64,000 nt of DNA from JABDIY01 sp963803845 (GCA_963803845.1 CAWDNZ010000004.1:744001-808000), one strand, 5' to 3'. Positions 51,174 to 60,278 are shown, counted from the first letter of the stretch. Made by a program: numbers and translations. The notes: generated from the letters alone by a model not told the origin.

Positions 51174-52703
51174 TCATAGAAGACCGAAGTAGCTGCTCAC
51201 GAGCTCCCGAGCAATGGGTACGGCAGTTCCCCCGCCGGTCTGGTTTGGATGATCTGCGTCGGCGGCAACGAACACTGCGAACGCTATGTCAGGTGCAAAT
51301 CCTTTGTCGCCAGCGAACCCGATCACCCAGGCGTGCGAGCTCTCCAAATCCTCTCCTACCTGGGCGGTTCCAGTTTTTGCCCCCAATTCCAGACCCGGGG
51401 TTTGGAGCCCCCTGGCCGTCCCTTCGGTGACGGCCAGCTTCATCATGGAGCGCAACTCGAGGGCGGTCTCCGGTGCCATTGCGGTGCGCCAAGGCTTCGG
51501 ATCGATCGACTCCACAATCGTGCCGTCGGAGGAAAGAACTTTGCTCACTACATGCGGTGAGGGAACCACGCCACCGTTGGCAACTGCGGCCGCTACGAGA
51601 CTCATCATGAGCGGGGAGGCGGCCACGCTGTTTTGACCAAGGGCGGATTGAGCGAGGATGGCACTGTTTGCGTAGACCCCGGCGGGGATCTCCTCGCTCG
51701 GCGCTCGCAGTTGCTCTCCGTAATCGGTGGGGAACACACTGGCCACAGCGCCGCCGATATCCAACGGGGGTTCCTCATTGAACCCGAAGGCCTGGGCGGT
51801 ATCCACCATGGCCTCGGGGCCAACTCGCTCCGCCGCAAGGTAGGCGAAGCTGGTGTTGCACGATGTGGCGAGCGCTTCGGCCAGGGTGCCGCCGCAGGTA
51901 CGCCCCCCGAAATTGCGGATCGGCCGGTTACTGACCAGAGGCGGGAAGTATTCATTGGTCGGGTTCACGGTGGTGGCATCGGAACTCGCTCCACTGGCCG
52001 GACTGAACGTGGTCAGGATTGCAGCCGCCGTGACCACTTTGAACGACGACCCAGGAAAGTACACGTCGGCGATTGCACTGGGTCGTCGAGGATTGCCTTT
52101 CTGCGTATTCAAGGCTCGGGACGCCGCCTCGGCTTCGGCACCGTCATGGCTGGCCAGCAGCGAGGGATCGAACGAAGGCGAACTGTAGAGGGCCACGATC
52201 GCGCCCGTGTCGGGCTCGATCATGACAACCGAACCCACTCGATCGCCAAGAAGCTCCGCCGCCTCCGACTGCAGAGCGTGGGAGATGGACATCACCACAT
52301 CGCCCGGTTGCCCTGCGCCGCCCAGGAATTCGTTCAAACCGCTCAATCGCAATTCCGCCGAGCGGCCCGACAGCGAATCGTTGTAGGCCTTCTCCACCCC
52401 TGATGCACCAAGATTGAACGAGTAGAAGCCCGCTGAATGTGCGTAAAGCGCACCTTCTGGGTAGAGCCGTTGGTAGTCGAACGCCGAGCCAAAGACGCCC
52501 TCGGACTCCGCCACCACAACACCGTCCGAAGTGAGTATTTGACCTCTGGGCCGATTGAAGTCACGAAGAATCGAGCGGGCGTTGTCCGGGTTGTTCCGAA
52601 GTTCAGCGGCGTCCAGTACCTGAACGCGACTGACCTGCACCATCAGCACGCCAAAACTGAGCAGGAGGACACCCAAGAGTCTCCTGAGTGACCGATCGAT
52701 CAT
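51174..52703 (-). CDS. pbpA: Penicillin-binding protein (PbpA-like transpeptidase)
   Basis: A 509-residue class B-type PBP: N-terminal membrane anchor (RRLLGVLLLSFGVLMVQVSR), a dimerisation domain, and a transpeptidase domain with SxxK in FPGSSFKVVTAAAIL, SxN in ATSCNTSFAYLAAE and KTG in LGAKTGTAQVGE. It cross-links peptidoglycan and works with the SEDS polymerase encoded just upstream, which it overlaps by four bases (ATGA). The set pbpA-rodA-pstP-fhaB with pknB is standard in actinobacteria. Confidence 0.96.
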   Translation of the reverse strand: MIDRSLRRLLGVLLLSFGVLMVQVSRVQVLDAAELRNNPDNARSILRDFNRPRGQILTSDGVVVAESEGVFGSAFDYQRLYPEGALYAHSAGFYSFNLGASGVEKAYNDSLSGRSAELRLSGLNEFLGGAGQPGDVVMSISHALQSEAAELLGDRVGSVVMIEPDTGAIVALYSSPSFDPSLLASHDGAEAEAASRALNTQKGNPRRPSAIADVYFPGSSFKVVTAAAILTTFSPASGASSDATTVNPTNEYFPPLVSNRPIRNFGGRTCGGTLAEALATSCNTSFAYLAAERVGPEAMVDTAQAFGFNEEPPLDIGGAVASVFPTDYGEQLRAPSEEIPAGVYANSAILAQSALGQNSVAASPLMMSLVAAAVANGGVVPSPHVVSKVLSSDGTIVESIDPKPWRTAMAPETALELRSMMKLAVTEGTARGLQTPGLELGAKTGTAQVGEDLESSHAWVIGFAGDKGFAPDIAFAVFVAADADHPNQTGGGTAVPIARELVSSYFGLL

Positions 52704-54070
52704 TGGCCGAAATACGTGGGGTCGGCGCTGCTGACGACGGAATGGCGTCGGACTGCGGAATCAGAAATACGAATGAGGATCGCCAAGATTATGTAGTTGG
52801 CCACGAGCGACGAGCCGCCGTAACTCACGAACGGAAGCGTGACTCCGGTGAGCGGGAGCAACCGAGTGACACCACCCACGATCACGATTACCTGGAACCC
52901 CAGCAGTGCGGTGAGTCCGCCCGCCACCAGCTTCTCGAACGGATCGGATGCGACCATCGCCACCCGGAAACCAGCGCCAACGAACAGCATGAAACAGACG
53001 AGGATCGCCGCCGCCCCCACCAGACCCAGCTCCTCACCGATAGCGGCGAAGATCATGTCGGTGGTGACCGCCGGAATGACGTTGGGTGTCCCCTCCCCCA
53101 GGCCGGTACCCAACAAGCCACCGTCCGCCATGGCGAACGCCGCCTCAGCAACCTGAAAACCCGAGTCATTCACGTCCGCGAAGGGATCCAACCAGGCCGC
53201 TACTCGCCGCTGCACGTGCCCGAACATCTGGTACGCCACCGCGGACCCCGCCATGAAAAAGCAGAAGCCACCCAGCACATATGCCAGCCGAGAGGTGGCG
53301 AGATACATCATCACTACGAAGAGCGTGAAGAAAAGGAGCGATGATCCCAAGTCTCGCTCCGCCACCATGACCAGGAGCGCCACCGCGACGGCCAGCCCGA
53401 GGGGCCCGAAATGCCGAAGGTCGGGGACGTGGAGGCCTGCCACCCGGCGGGTGCTGATGGTCAGGAGTTCCCGTTTATCCACCAGATAGCCGGCAAGAAA
53501 CATGGTCAGAACGACCTTCGCAAACTCTCCAGGCTGAATGGTGAAGAACCCGAGCGAGATCCAGATTCGAGCTCCACGGATTTCCTGCCCGATGAACGGG
53601 AGTAGCGGCAATAACAGGAGGGCTGTGCCGGTGAGAGCCATCAGATAGCGATACTGCTCGAGAGTTCGGACGTCGCGGAACACGACCAACGTGGTTGCAA
53701 ACGCTGCGAGACCAACGAGTGTCCAAACCGATTGCCGGGCAGCAAAATTCTCGTTGAGTCGAGCGATCATCACGTAACCGATACCGTTGAGAAACGCCAC
53801 GAGCGGCAGGAGCGTGGGCTCGGCCATAGGCGCCAGCCGACGTACCACTACGTGGGCGGTCCCCAAGAGGCCCAGAACAAGAACAAGAAAGGGAATGACG
53901 TTTGGCGGCGTTTCGGATCGTGTAGCAAGGGCGGCGAGGCCGAACGCCGCAGTGGTCAGCAGACCAGCGCCGATCAACAGGGTCAGTTCGACTCCACGGG
54001 GGGATCCCATATGCAGCCTCGAAACCCGGGCCGAGGGACCCGGATGGCTCCCGGGAGAGGACGTGATCAT
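52700..54070 (-). CDS. FtsW/RodA/SpoVE family SEDS polymerase
   Basis: About 456 residues with 11-12 membrane helices. SEDS-family features include QEIRGARIWISLGFFTIQPG, EFAKVVLTMFLAGYLVDKR, ERDLGSSLLFFTLFVVMMYL and LLPLTGVTLPFVSYGGSSLV. It polymerises glycan strands at the septum or lateral wall in partnership with a class B PBP (here pbpA). ATG 54070 is used; the frame extends further, but upstream codons overlap the phosphatase gene. In this operon position mycobacteria have rodA. Confidence 0.95.
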   Translation of the reverse strand: MITSSPGSHPGPSARVSRLHMGSPRGVELTLLIGAGLLTTAAFGLAALATRSETPPNVIPFLVLVLGLLGTAHVVVRRLAPMAEPTLLPLVAFLNGIGYVMIARLNENFAARQSVWTLVGLAAFATTLVVFRDVRTLEQYRYLMALTGTALLLLPLLPFIGQEIRGARIWISLGFFTIQPGEFAKVVLTMFLAGYLVDKRELLTISTRRVAGLHVPDLRHFGPLGLAVAVALLVMVAERDLGSSLLFFTLFVVMMYLATSRLAYVLGGFCFFMAGSAVAYQMFGHVQRRVAAWLDPFADVNDSGFQVAEAAFAMADGGLLGTGLGEGTPNVIPAVTTDMIFAAIGEELGLVGAAAILVCFMLFVGAGFRVAMVASDPFEKLVAGGLTALLGFQVIVIVGGVTRLLPLTGVTLPFVSYGGSSLVANYIILAILIRISDSAVRRHSVVSSADPTYFGQ

Positions 54071-54077
54071 GCGACCG

Positions 54078-55373
54078 CTACTCCGCGGTGCGGACGAGGG
54101 AGAGTTCAAGCTGCTCCACGAACGCCTGGGCATCGGCGAGTGAACCGAACACTGGAGTCTGGCCCACCTGATCCCGAGAAGCCGGCTTCAGGTCGTTCAC
54201 GTCCAGGCCGGTGGTCTCGACAGCTTGGGGCTCGATGAACAGCAGGCCGCCCGGTCGACCTCGGAAGATCACCACCTCACTGGCCCGGGACTCCACAAAC
54301 CATGCGTTTCGGCCATAGGCGGTGAAACCACCGATTCCCAATCCAACGAGTATGAAGAACCCGAGTAGGAACAACAAACCCCGAAGCCGACGCCCTGACC
54401 GTGGCGGCGAGGCGGAAACCACCGGGATCTCCTCGGTTGGGATCTGATTGGCGGCCCCCTCATCGTCCTCATCCGCCGCTTTCTCGGCCACCGGATCGGT
54501 GTGGTCCTGGGAGGGGGGTGGTGAATCGTCAGGCTCAGGATGGACAACTGGGGTGAAGAGGCTACTGGCCTCTGCATCGGCATCGCCGAGGGTCTCGAGG
54601 TCGAGCGGCGCAACTTCGGCGTCGCCCGCAATCGCAACCGCCGATTCCGGTCCAGCGATGGTGGGGGCGTCATCAAGCACGCGGACGATTACCACCGTGA
54701 TGTTGTCGTTTCCACCGTTTTGGTTGGCACGTTCTATGAGACGCTCTGCGGCCTCATCGAGGTTGTCAGCATTGGCAATTATTGTTGCCAGCACATGGTG
54801 ATCCACCTCGTTGAAGAGCCCATCGCTGGCGAGCAGGATGGCGTCACCCTGCCCGATCGTTAGGTCGAAGATGTCAACTTCGGGATCTTCTCCGATCCCG
54901 AGAACGCGGGTCACCACGTTCCGATGGGGATGATCTCGAGCCTCGGCCTCGCTGATCTTTCCCGACCGCACCAACTCCTGCACGAGAGAGTGATCCCTGG
55001 TGATCTGCTCTAGCTCACCACCGCTGAAGAAGTAGGCCCTGCTATCGCCAACGTTGGCGATGGTGACCGAACGGCGTTCGGGCCGCAGCAGGGCCGCAAC
55101 CACGGTGGTGCCCATGTTGGCCATACCCGTCCGAACGGCGGCCGCCAACACCTCGCGATTGGCTAGCTGAATGGCCGAGATCATGTCATTCGCATCCCGG
55201 AGCAGGCCGAATTGTTGGAGCTGATCCACCGCGGTCTCCGCCGCCAGTTCACCGCCGGCATGACCGCCCATACCGTCGGCCACAGCCACAAATGTGGGCG
55301 TGACGAGGAACCGATCCTGATTGGTCTCTCTGATCATGCCCTGATCGGTGGCAGCGGCGATCTCGAATCGCAT
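54078..55373 (-). CDS. pstP: PP2C-type Ser/Thr phosphatase (PstP-like)
   Basis: A 431-residue protein. The phosphatase domain (1-240) carries VADGMGGHAGGELAAETAVD, TVVAALLRPERRSVTIANVG, DSRAYFFSGGELEQITRDHS and LLASDGLFNEVDHHVLATII, with metal-binding Asp/Gly positions in place. A long acidic linker leads to a membrane helix (LRGLLFLLGFFILVGLGIGG) and a 75-residue extracellular part. This is the layout of PstP, which reverses PknB signalling. Its start overlaps the FHA gene stop at 55373, so they are coupled. Confidence 0.96.
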   Translation of the reverse strand: MRFEIAAATDQGMIRETNQDRFLVTPTFVAVADGMGGHAGGELAAETAVDQLQQFGLLRDANDMISAIQLANREVLAAAVRTGMANMGTTVVAALLRPERRSVTIANVGDSRAYFFSGGELEQITRDHSLVQELVRSGKISEAEARDHPHRNVVTRVLGIGEDPEVDIFDLTIGQGDAILLASDGLFNEVDHHVLATIIANADNLDEAAERLIERANQNGGNDNITVVIVRVLDDAPTIAGPESAVAIAGDAEVAPLDLETLGDADAEASSLFTPVVHPEPDDSPPPSQDHTDPVAEKAADEDDEGAANQIPTEEIPVVSASPPRSGRRLRGLLFLLGFFILVGLGIGGFTAYGRNAWFVESRASEVVIFRGRPGGLLFIEPQAVETTGLDVNDLKPASRDQVGQTPVFGSLADAQAFVEQLELSLVRTAE

Positions 55374-55819
55374 CAGCGCACCTCCATCACGGTGCTGCCC
55401 ACTTGCACCCGGGACCCAGAATTGACTGCCACTGGCCCGGTGACCTTTTGTCGATCCACATACGTTCCATTTGTGGACCCTAGATCCGAGACCAGAAGCC
55501 CGTCCGGCGTAATCGCCACTCGGGCATGCTGAGACGAGACGAAAGTGTCGTCCAGCGTGATATCGCAGGCCGCTGACCGGCCGATGGTGAGCTGGCCGTC
55601 TACTTCAAAGACCAATCCGGCATGGCTCAGCGGCTCCACGATCACCACGGAGGGCTTCTTCGCAGACTTCTTGGAACGGCGTGTCCGGCGCTCGTTGTTA
55701 GTGGTGGTGGCGGCGGGAGACGGAACCGCTTGCCAGACCGAGGACGCCACGCGAGCAAAGAAGAACCAAACCAACGCCAGGAACCCGAGGCGGAGAAGGG
55801 TGAGAATGGCGTCGGACAC
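55373..55819 (-). CDS. fhaB: FHA-domain membrane protein (FhaB-like)
   Basis: About 148 residues from GTG 55819: a membrane helix (LTLLRLGFLALVWFFFARVA), a basic linker (RRTRRSKKSAKKP) and an FHA domain with the phosphothreonine-binding pattern GRSAACDITLDDTFVSSQHA and LGSTNGTYVDRQKV. In actinobacteria FhaB binds phosphorylated partners such as MviN to control peptidoglycan synthesis. First gene of the minus-strand division operon, facing the fhaA gene across 85 bases. A TTG at 55852 is an alternative start. Confidence 0.9.
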   Translation of the reverse strand: MSDAILTLLRLGFLALVWFFFARVASSVWQAVPSPAATTTNNERRTRRSKKSAKKPSVVIVEPLSHAGLVFEVDGQLTIGRSAACDITLDDTFVSSQHARVAITPDGLLVSDLGSTNGTYVDRQKVTGPVAVNSGSRVQVGSTVMEVR

Positions 55820-55904
55820 TGTGCCCGATCGTAGTTGTTCCGGGAAGGCCAAGGGCTCCGCCTGCTCCGACCGCTTTGCAGTGCGATGTTTGAACTACCG
55901 TTAC

Positions 55905-56570
55905 ATGGTGATGGTGCTGCGTGCGATGGAGGGTCAGATCGAAGAATACGTGGAGGGCCTGATGGCGCGCCTCTTCGGATCGGGGCTCCAACCGGTCGAA
56001 ATCGGCCGCCGGTTGCGCCGCGTCGCCGTCCGCGACCGTCGTGTCAACGTCAAGGGCATCGCCACCGCGGCTAACCATTTCGTGGTGGAGTTAGGTCCGG
56101 CCGATCATGACCGCATCGTGGGCCAGAGTCCGTCGATCATCAAAGACCTGATCGACGAAGTGCGCAGCGCCGCGGCCAAAGAACGACTCAGCCTCTCGGG
56201 GCCCGTGAGCGTCACCTTCTCTGTAGATGAGGCCCGTCGCCCGGGAACCTTTTCCATCGCCAGTGCTTTCGATGATTCCGCGAGAGTCCCAGTGCCGGCG
56301 GTGCTCGAACTGACCGACGGGACATCGATGGACCTTGGTGCAGCGGGGGCTCGAATCGGCCGCCATCACGACAACGACGTCGTAATCGACGAGACCAACG
56401 TCAGCCGCTTCCACGTACAGCTTCTTCCAACCGACACGGGCTGGCAGATCGTTGATCAAGAATCCACCAATGGCACCCGGGTCAACGGGCAGTTCATCAC
56501 CCGAGGCGAACTCAATAACGGCGACGTGCTCAGCATCGGCCCCGCCACCTTCACATTCCGCACCCTCTAG
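55905..56570 (+). CDS. fhaA: DUF3662/FHA-domain protein (FhaA-like)
   Basis: About 221 residues from ATG 55905. The N-terminal DUF3662 part has MEGQIEEYVEGLMARLFGSG and LQPVEIGRRLRRVAVRDRRV, followed by an FHA domain (ARIGRHHDNDVVIDETNVSR, VDQESTNGTRVNGQFITRGE). This is the FhaA layout, an FHA adaptor that binds phosphorylated PknB substrates. It is shorter than mycobacterial FhaA, lacking most of the low-complexity linker between the domains. It is divergent from fhaB and so shares its regulatory region with the pstP-pknB operon. Confidence 0.92.
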   Translation: MVMVLRAMEGQIEEYVEGLMARLFGSGLQPVEIGRRLRRVAVRDRRVNVKGIATAANHFVVELGPADHDRIVGQSPSIIKDLIDEVRSAAAKERLSLSGPVSVTFSVDEARRPGTFSIASAFDDSARVPVPAVLELTDGTSMDLGAAGARIGRHHDNDVVIDETNVSRFHVQLLPTDTGWQIVDQESTNGTRVNGQFITRGELNNGDVLSIGPATFTFRTL

Positions 56571-56591
56571 CAGGGAAACCGGGCCGGTCAG

Positions 56592-56921
56592 CTAGTGACC
56601 AACCACGTCGGCGGTGTCGGGGCGAGACCGCAGATACTCCGCGGCGAAAGCGCACAACGCCACGATGGTGCGATCGGTTTGCCGTAGGTCTTCCACGATG
56701 CCGGCCATGAGTTCGTCGGCAAACCCATTCCCGCGGTAAGGCAAGAGTGTCTCAACGTGAGGCACCACCACGACGCCGCCGCTCTGCAGCGAGTAGTTGG
56801 CATAACTCCGGAGTGGAGCCTCAGGATCTCCTAGATCGAGGAGCTCAAATCGGCCAGCGGGAAGGTTGTCCCTCACCACCAGTTGGGTCTGCTCGGCGTC
56901 TTCAGGAGTTCGCAGTGTCAC
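56592..56921 (-). CDS. GNAT family N-acetyltransferase, YjdJ type
   Basis: A 109-residue small GNAT domain: GRFELLDLGDPEAPLRSYAN, then VVVVPHVETLLPYRGNGFAD with the acetyl-CoA binding RGNGFADELM, and EDLRQTDRTIVALCAFAAEY. This is the short YjdJ/DUF4442-like GNAT type found widely; substrates are unknown. It is convergent with fhaA, about 20 bases from its stop. The start at 56921 has no strong ribosome-binding site in view. Confidence 0.82.
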   Translation of the reverse strand: MTLRTPEDAEQTQLVVRDNLPAGRFELLDLGDPEAPLRSYANYSLQSGGVVVVPHVETLLPYRGNGFADELMAGIVEDLRQTDRTIVALCAFAAEYLRSRPDTADVVGH

Positions 56922-57033
56922 GAGTTACGGAACAACATGCCGTACCCAGATGTTCCATCGCGGAACTTCGAGCGCCGATCGGCCGTCCTATCCATTACTC
57001 GACCACGGGTCTCTGACGATCGAAAGGAACGCT

Positions 57034-57609
57034 ATGTCAACGAATCGATTCATCCTCCGTCTCTCCGCACTCGCGTTTGGAGCCATCTTGCTCCTAGCCG
57101 GATGCGGCTCGAATAAAGACACCCAAACGACCGGCGACGAAACGACCACCACTACCGCACCAGCTGACGTGCCGGTTGCAGACGACAAGGGCCCGGCACC
57201 CGATGACGCCGGAAGGTGTGTTGAGGGTGAACAGGACTGCGACGACGTCGTGACTAACGATGACCCGACCGATCTGCCCAGCAACGATGACGAGCCCGCT
57301 AGCTCCGGCATGCCAGCGAACGGCGACTTCACGGTCTCTGATGCTCTTAGTACCGACGCAACCGGCATCTTGGCCGTACGCGGCTACCTTCTCGGCAGCA
57401 ACAACCAACTTTTGTTGTGCGAGGAGCTCGTAGGAGCGGGCGAAAAATACGCTTGCTCTGGCGCTTCGGTGATCCTCAGCAATCTGGACATGAATGACGT
57501 ACCGGGCTTGGTCTTCTTGGAGGGAACGACGTTCACCGAAGGTGAGATCACACTGTTCGGAACCATCGCGGACGGCGTGCTCGAGGTAAACAACGCCGTT
57601 CGAGGCTGA
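57034..57609 (+). CDS. Putative lipoprotein of unknown function
   Basis: A 191-residue lipoprotein: signal SALAFGAILLLAGCGSNKD with lipobox LLAGC, a Thr/Asp-rich linker (ETTTTTAPADVPVADDKGPA), a segment with paired Cys (RCVEGEQDCDDVVTNDDPTD), and a folded part of about 95 residues (GDFTVSDALSTDATGILAVR, CEELVGAGEKYACSGASVIL). ATG 57034 follows GAAAGG at a good distance. The C-terminal part was not recognised. It stands alone before tRNA-Leu. Confidence 0.8.
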   Translation: MSTNRFILRLSALAFGAILLLAGCGSNKDTQTTGDETTTTTAPADVPVADDKGPAPDDAGRCVEGEQDCDDVVTNDDPTDLPSNDDEPASSGMPANGDFTVSDALSTDATGILAVRGYLLGSNNQLLLCEELVGAGEKYACSGASVILSNLDMNDVPGLVFLEGTTFTEGEITLFGTIADGVLEVNNAVRG

Positions 57610-57634
57610 CCGGACCGGCCGAGCATCACATCTG

Positions 57635-57718
57635 TGCGCGAGGGGGGACTTGAACCCCCACGTCCGTTAAGACACAGGAACCTGAATCCTGCGTGTCTGC
57701 CAATTCCACCACTCGCGC
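57635..57718 (-). tRNA. tRNA-Leu (anticodon CAG)
   Basis: The reverse complement begins GCGCGAGTGGTGGAATTGGC and ends CTCGCGC-A, a 7-bp acceptor stem; the anticodon arm CAGGA-TTCAGGT-TCCTG gives CAG, reading CUG. The variable arm (GTCTTAACGGAC) is long, as in tRNA-Leu. CCA is not encoded. Confidence 0.95.
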
Positions 57719-57872
57719 TGGAGCAGTGCAGAGAGCGTAACTCAGTGGGCCGAGTTTGCCCACCGAGTTACCTCTGCCGCGTTCTGTCTGCTCAAGGTGG
57801 TGATCGCACCATAGGGGCAAACCGATGGGCAGCCATAGCGAGAGGGCTGGGGCATCGCTACCGTCGAGAGCG

Positions 57873-58460
57873 ATGAATCCGCTGGCCAGTCTCCCAAATA
57901 CACCGGCCGAGCGACGCTCGGCGCTCAAACAAATCATCATGAAGAAGGGTGTGACCGAACTGGCGGAGCCGGTAGAACTCTCATCGGGCGCGATGTCACG
58001 CTATTTCATCGATGCCAAACGAGCGCTCTGCGCTGGGAACGATCTCACCCTCGCCGCCACGTGCATGATGGACCTCCTGGCCGAACACAAGGTGACCATC
58101 GATGCCGTTGGCGGTCTCACACTGGGTGCCGACCAATTCGCCCACGGCGTGGCCATGGTTGGCGGGGTGGACTGGTTCGTGGTCCGGAAGAAGTCCAAGG
58201 GCCGCGGTACCAACAAGTTCATCGAAGGCGCTCCAGTGAAGGGCCGACGGGTGCTGTTGGTGGACGACGTGATCACCAGCGGGATGTCCACGCTCACCGC
58301 CAGCGAGCGCGTGGTCGCTGAAGGCGGGACCCCGGTTTTCGCCACCACTGTCGTGTCTCGCAGCGACCAACCGGCCGAGAACTTCCGTACCGCCGGGATC
58401 CCTTTCGTGCCCATCTTCACCTACCACGACCTTGGTCTTCCCGCCGTGGGGACCGAGTAG
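57873..58460 (+). CDS. pyrE: Orotate phosphoribosyltransferase-like protein
   Basis: A 195-residue PRTase. The N-terminal hood includes RSALKQIIMKKGVTELAEPV and SSGAMSRYFIDAKRALCAGN; the PRPP-binding motif is VLLVDDVITSGMSTLTASER, with the flexible loop VRKKSKGRGTNKFIEGAPV. These fit orotate phosphoribosyltransferase of the group that uses a KKxKGxG loop, found in actinobacteria. ATG 57873 opens it; the frame extends upstream. A purine PRTase is less likely given the loop. It lies 9 bases before the TrmH gene. Confidence 0.85.
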   Translation: MNPLASLPNTPAERRSALKQIIMKKGVTELAEPVELSSGAMSRYFIDAKRALCAGNDLTLAATCMMDLLAEHKVTIDAVGGLTLGADQFAHGVAMVGGVDWFVVRKKSKGRGTNKFIEGAPVKGRRVLLVDDVITSGMSTLTASERVVAEGGTPVFATTVVSRSDQPAENFRTAGIPFVPIFTYHDLGLPAVGTE

Positions 58461-58469
58461 CGGCATCGA

Positions 58470-59111
58470 ATGGCAGCAGCCGATCAGGTGGAGCCCCAGC
58501 AGCTCGAGGCCCGTGAGGTTGGGGTGGGGCCGCACCCTGAACCCTGGCCTGAAGACGCACGGCTCGACCCCGTCCTTCTCGCGGAAGGAGATCGCCGGAA
58601 CGTGTTGGACCGCTACCGCTACTGGACGGTGGAGGCCATCGTGGTTGACCTGGATACGCGTCGTCACCCGTTTCACATTGCAATCGAGAACTGGCAACAC
58701 GACCTCAACATCGGAACAGTCGTGAGAACGGCCAATGCATTTCTCGCCGCCGAAGTCCACATCGTCGGGAAGAAGAAGTGGAACAAACGAGGAGCGATGG
58801 TCACCGATCGCTACCAGCACATTCGCCACCACTCAGTGGCTGAAGACCTCGTCGCTTTTGCCCGGTCGTCCGATCTCACGCTCGTCGGAATCGACAACCT
58901 GCCCGGCTCTACTTCGCTCGACGCCAGCCCGCTCCCGCGGAAAAGCATGCTGGTGTTTGGCCAAGAGGGACCCGGTCTCAGCAGCCTGATCCGCCCGCAT
59001 CTGGATCAGTGCCGATCGATCCCGCAGTTCGGCTCCACCCGCAGCATCAACGCGGGCGTGGCCGCCGGTATTGCCATGCACGCGTGGATAAGGACTCACG
59101 CACTCAGCTAG
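58470..59111 (+). CDS. TrmH/SpoU family RNA 2'-O-methyltransferase
   Basis: A 213-residue SPOUT methyltransferase. Motif 1 is HDLNIGTVVRTANAFLAAEV, motif 2 SMLVFGQEGPGLSSLIRPHL and motif 3 QCRSIPQFGSTRSINAGVAA. An N-terminal extension of about 45 residues (ARLDPVLLAEGDRRNVLDRY) is present. It methylates rRNA or tRNA; the site is unknown. It is cotranscribed with pyrE and overlaps the next convergent gene by 8 bases. Confidence 0.9.
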   Translation: MAAADQVEPQQLEAREVGVGPHPEPWPEDARLDPVLLAEGDRRNVLDRYRYWTVEAIVVDLDTRRHPFHIAIENWQHDLNIGTVVRTANAFLAAEVHIVGKKKWNKRGAMVTDRYQHIRHHSVAEDLVAFARSSDLTLVGIDNLPGSTSLDASPLPRKSMLVFGQEGPGLSSLIRPHLDQCRSIPQFGSTRSINAGVAAGIAMHAWIRTHALS

Positions 59112-59706
59112 AGGGAACACTCTCCTCTGGCGTCGGCTTACCGCGTCTGGACCGGGACCGCCAGATCCATTCCACCAGGATCGCAATCCCGAAGATCGCA
59201 ACGAACCAGATCACCCATTTGATGATTCGGCGCACCGATTCAGGCATCTTGGCTTCGGGATCGGTGGTGAGTTCAGTGAGGAAAAGCTCCGCGAGATCCT
59301 CTGGGGACCCGTCGGCCTTGCGGACGGCGGCCAGGGCACTGAGCCGATCACCATCAAGCACATCGCCCGTTTCGGCCTCGATCTCGCCGTCTAGGCCAAA
59401 GCCGAGAACGACATCGAACTCGCCGCCCTGCTGCACCCGTAAGACGAAGGCTCTTAGTTCGGGCAGCGGATCGAGCGGGATGACGATGCCCATCTTGTAG
59501 CCGAGAGCCTTCGCGTCTTGCACCACTTCGACCAAACGGACCCGATCGATGTCGTCGTCAACCCGGTTGTTTACGAACACCCCATCGCTGCTCAACGCGG
59601 CAATTACCGTGCTTGGTTGTTCGGCGGCCACCGGGCCCGAAACAGCGAACGGCAGGATCACCAAAACCAACGCGATGGCTAGGGTGGCTCGGCCAAAAGG
59701 TTTCAC
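59104..59706 (-). CDS. Membrane-anchored protein, DUF6676-like
   Basis: A 200-residue protein with an N-terminal signal (LAIALVLVILPFAVSGPVAA), a 100-residue extracytoplasmic domain (STVIAALSSDGVFVNNRVDD, DAKALGYKMGIVIPLDPLPE) and a C-terminal membrane helix (RIIKWVIWFVAIFGIAILVE) with a basic tail. This resembles the actinobacterial Rv1476-type family (DUF6676), possibly a TPM-like fold. Function unknown. It ends 8 bases inside the convergent TrmH gene. Confidence 0.6.
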   Translation of the reverse strand: MKPFGRATLAIALVLVILPFAVSGPVAAEQPSTVIAALSSDGVFVNNRVDDDIDRVRLVEVVQDAKALGYKMGIVIPLDPLPELRAFVLRVQQGGEFDVVLGFGLDGEIEAETGDVLDGDRLSALAAVRKADGSPEDLAELFLTELTTDPEAKMPESVRRIIKWVIWFVAIFGIAILVEWIWRSRSRRGKPTPEESVPSS

Positions 59707-59767
59707 TTCGAGCGATTATTTCACACACCCCGCGAAGCGCTGGTGAACGACGCTGCTTTCGCTTGCG

Positions 59768-60226
59768 TTAGCTGCTCTTGGACAAGAACCACTCGCGGCT
59801 CTTGTCGTGGTCTTCATCGGCCCCGAGAAAGGCAGCAAACGCGTCTTCGTGGCCGGGAGAGCTGTGGCTGGGCGTCGACTTGCTCGGTTGCGGACTCTCC
59901 GAGGCGGGCGAGGGGCGAGCACCGGGAACGGTCGCAGGCGTCGGCAACGGGGTGCCAACAAGGTCGACATCGTTTGCATCCACAACCGCCTCGGGAGCCA
60001 TTTGGATCCGTTCGGCCATCAGCTCGAGCTTCTCTGCCCGAAGCGTTTCCAGTTCGGTCTTGAGCGCAGAGAGGTAAACCTCCAGTTGACGGCGTTGCTC
60101 CAGGAGACGCTTGGTCTCCACCTTCACGGTGCTTAACTCCCGCAATACCGCTCCGACGTGGGCAGACAGATCCTCGGGAACCTCTGTGCGCTGGGTGGGC
60201 TCAGTGGCCAATTCGTTGTTGATCAA
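59768..60226 (-). CDS. Coiled-coil protein of unknown function
   Basis: A 152-residue protein from TTG 60226 (LINNELATEPTQRTEVPEDL), chosen because GAGGAAG lies a few bases before it; the frame extends upstream over a region with no coding support. The middle is one long coiled coil (VLRELSTVKVETKRLLEQRR, LEVYLSALKTELETLRAEKL), followed by a Pro/Ser-rich, acidic tail ending HDKSREWFLSKSS. No family was recognised. It may be a scaffold or a DivIVA-associated factor, but this is only a guess from shape. Confidence 0.6.
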   Translation of the reverse strand: MINNELATEPTQRTEVPEDLSAHVGAVLRELSTVKVETKRLLEQRRQLEVYLSALKTELETLRAEKLELMAERIQMAPEAVVDANDVDLVGTPLPTPATVPGARPSPASESPQPSKSTPSHSSPGHEDAFAAFLGADEDHDKSREWFLSKSS

Positions 60227-60255
60227 GGTACTTCCTCGCTCGAAAGCAATACGGA

Positions 60256-60278
60256 GAAGCCCGCCGGTGGGCGGCTTC
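60256..60278 (-). terminator. Possible terminator after the MBL hydrolase gene
   Basis: On the minus strand GAAGCCGCC-CACC-GGCGGGCTTC forms a strong stem with one bulged base, about 105 bases past the MBL stop and just before the coiled-coil gene. Only a short T-poor tail follows, so intrinsic termination is uncertain. Confidence 0.35.
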
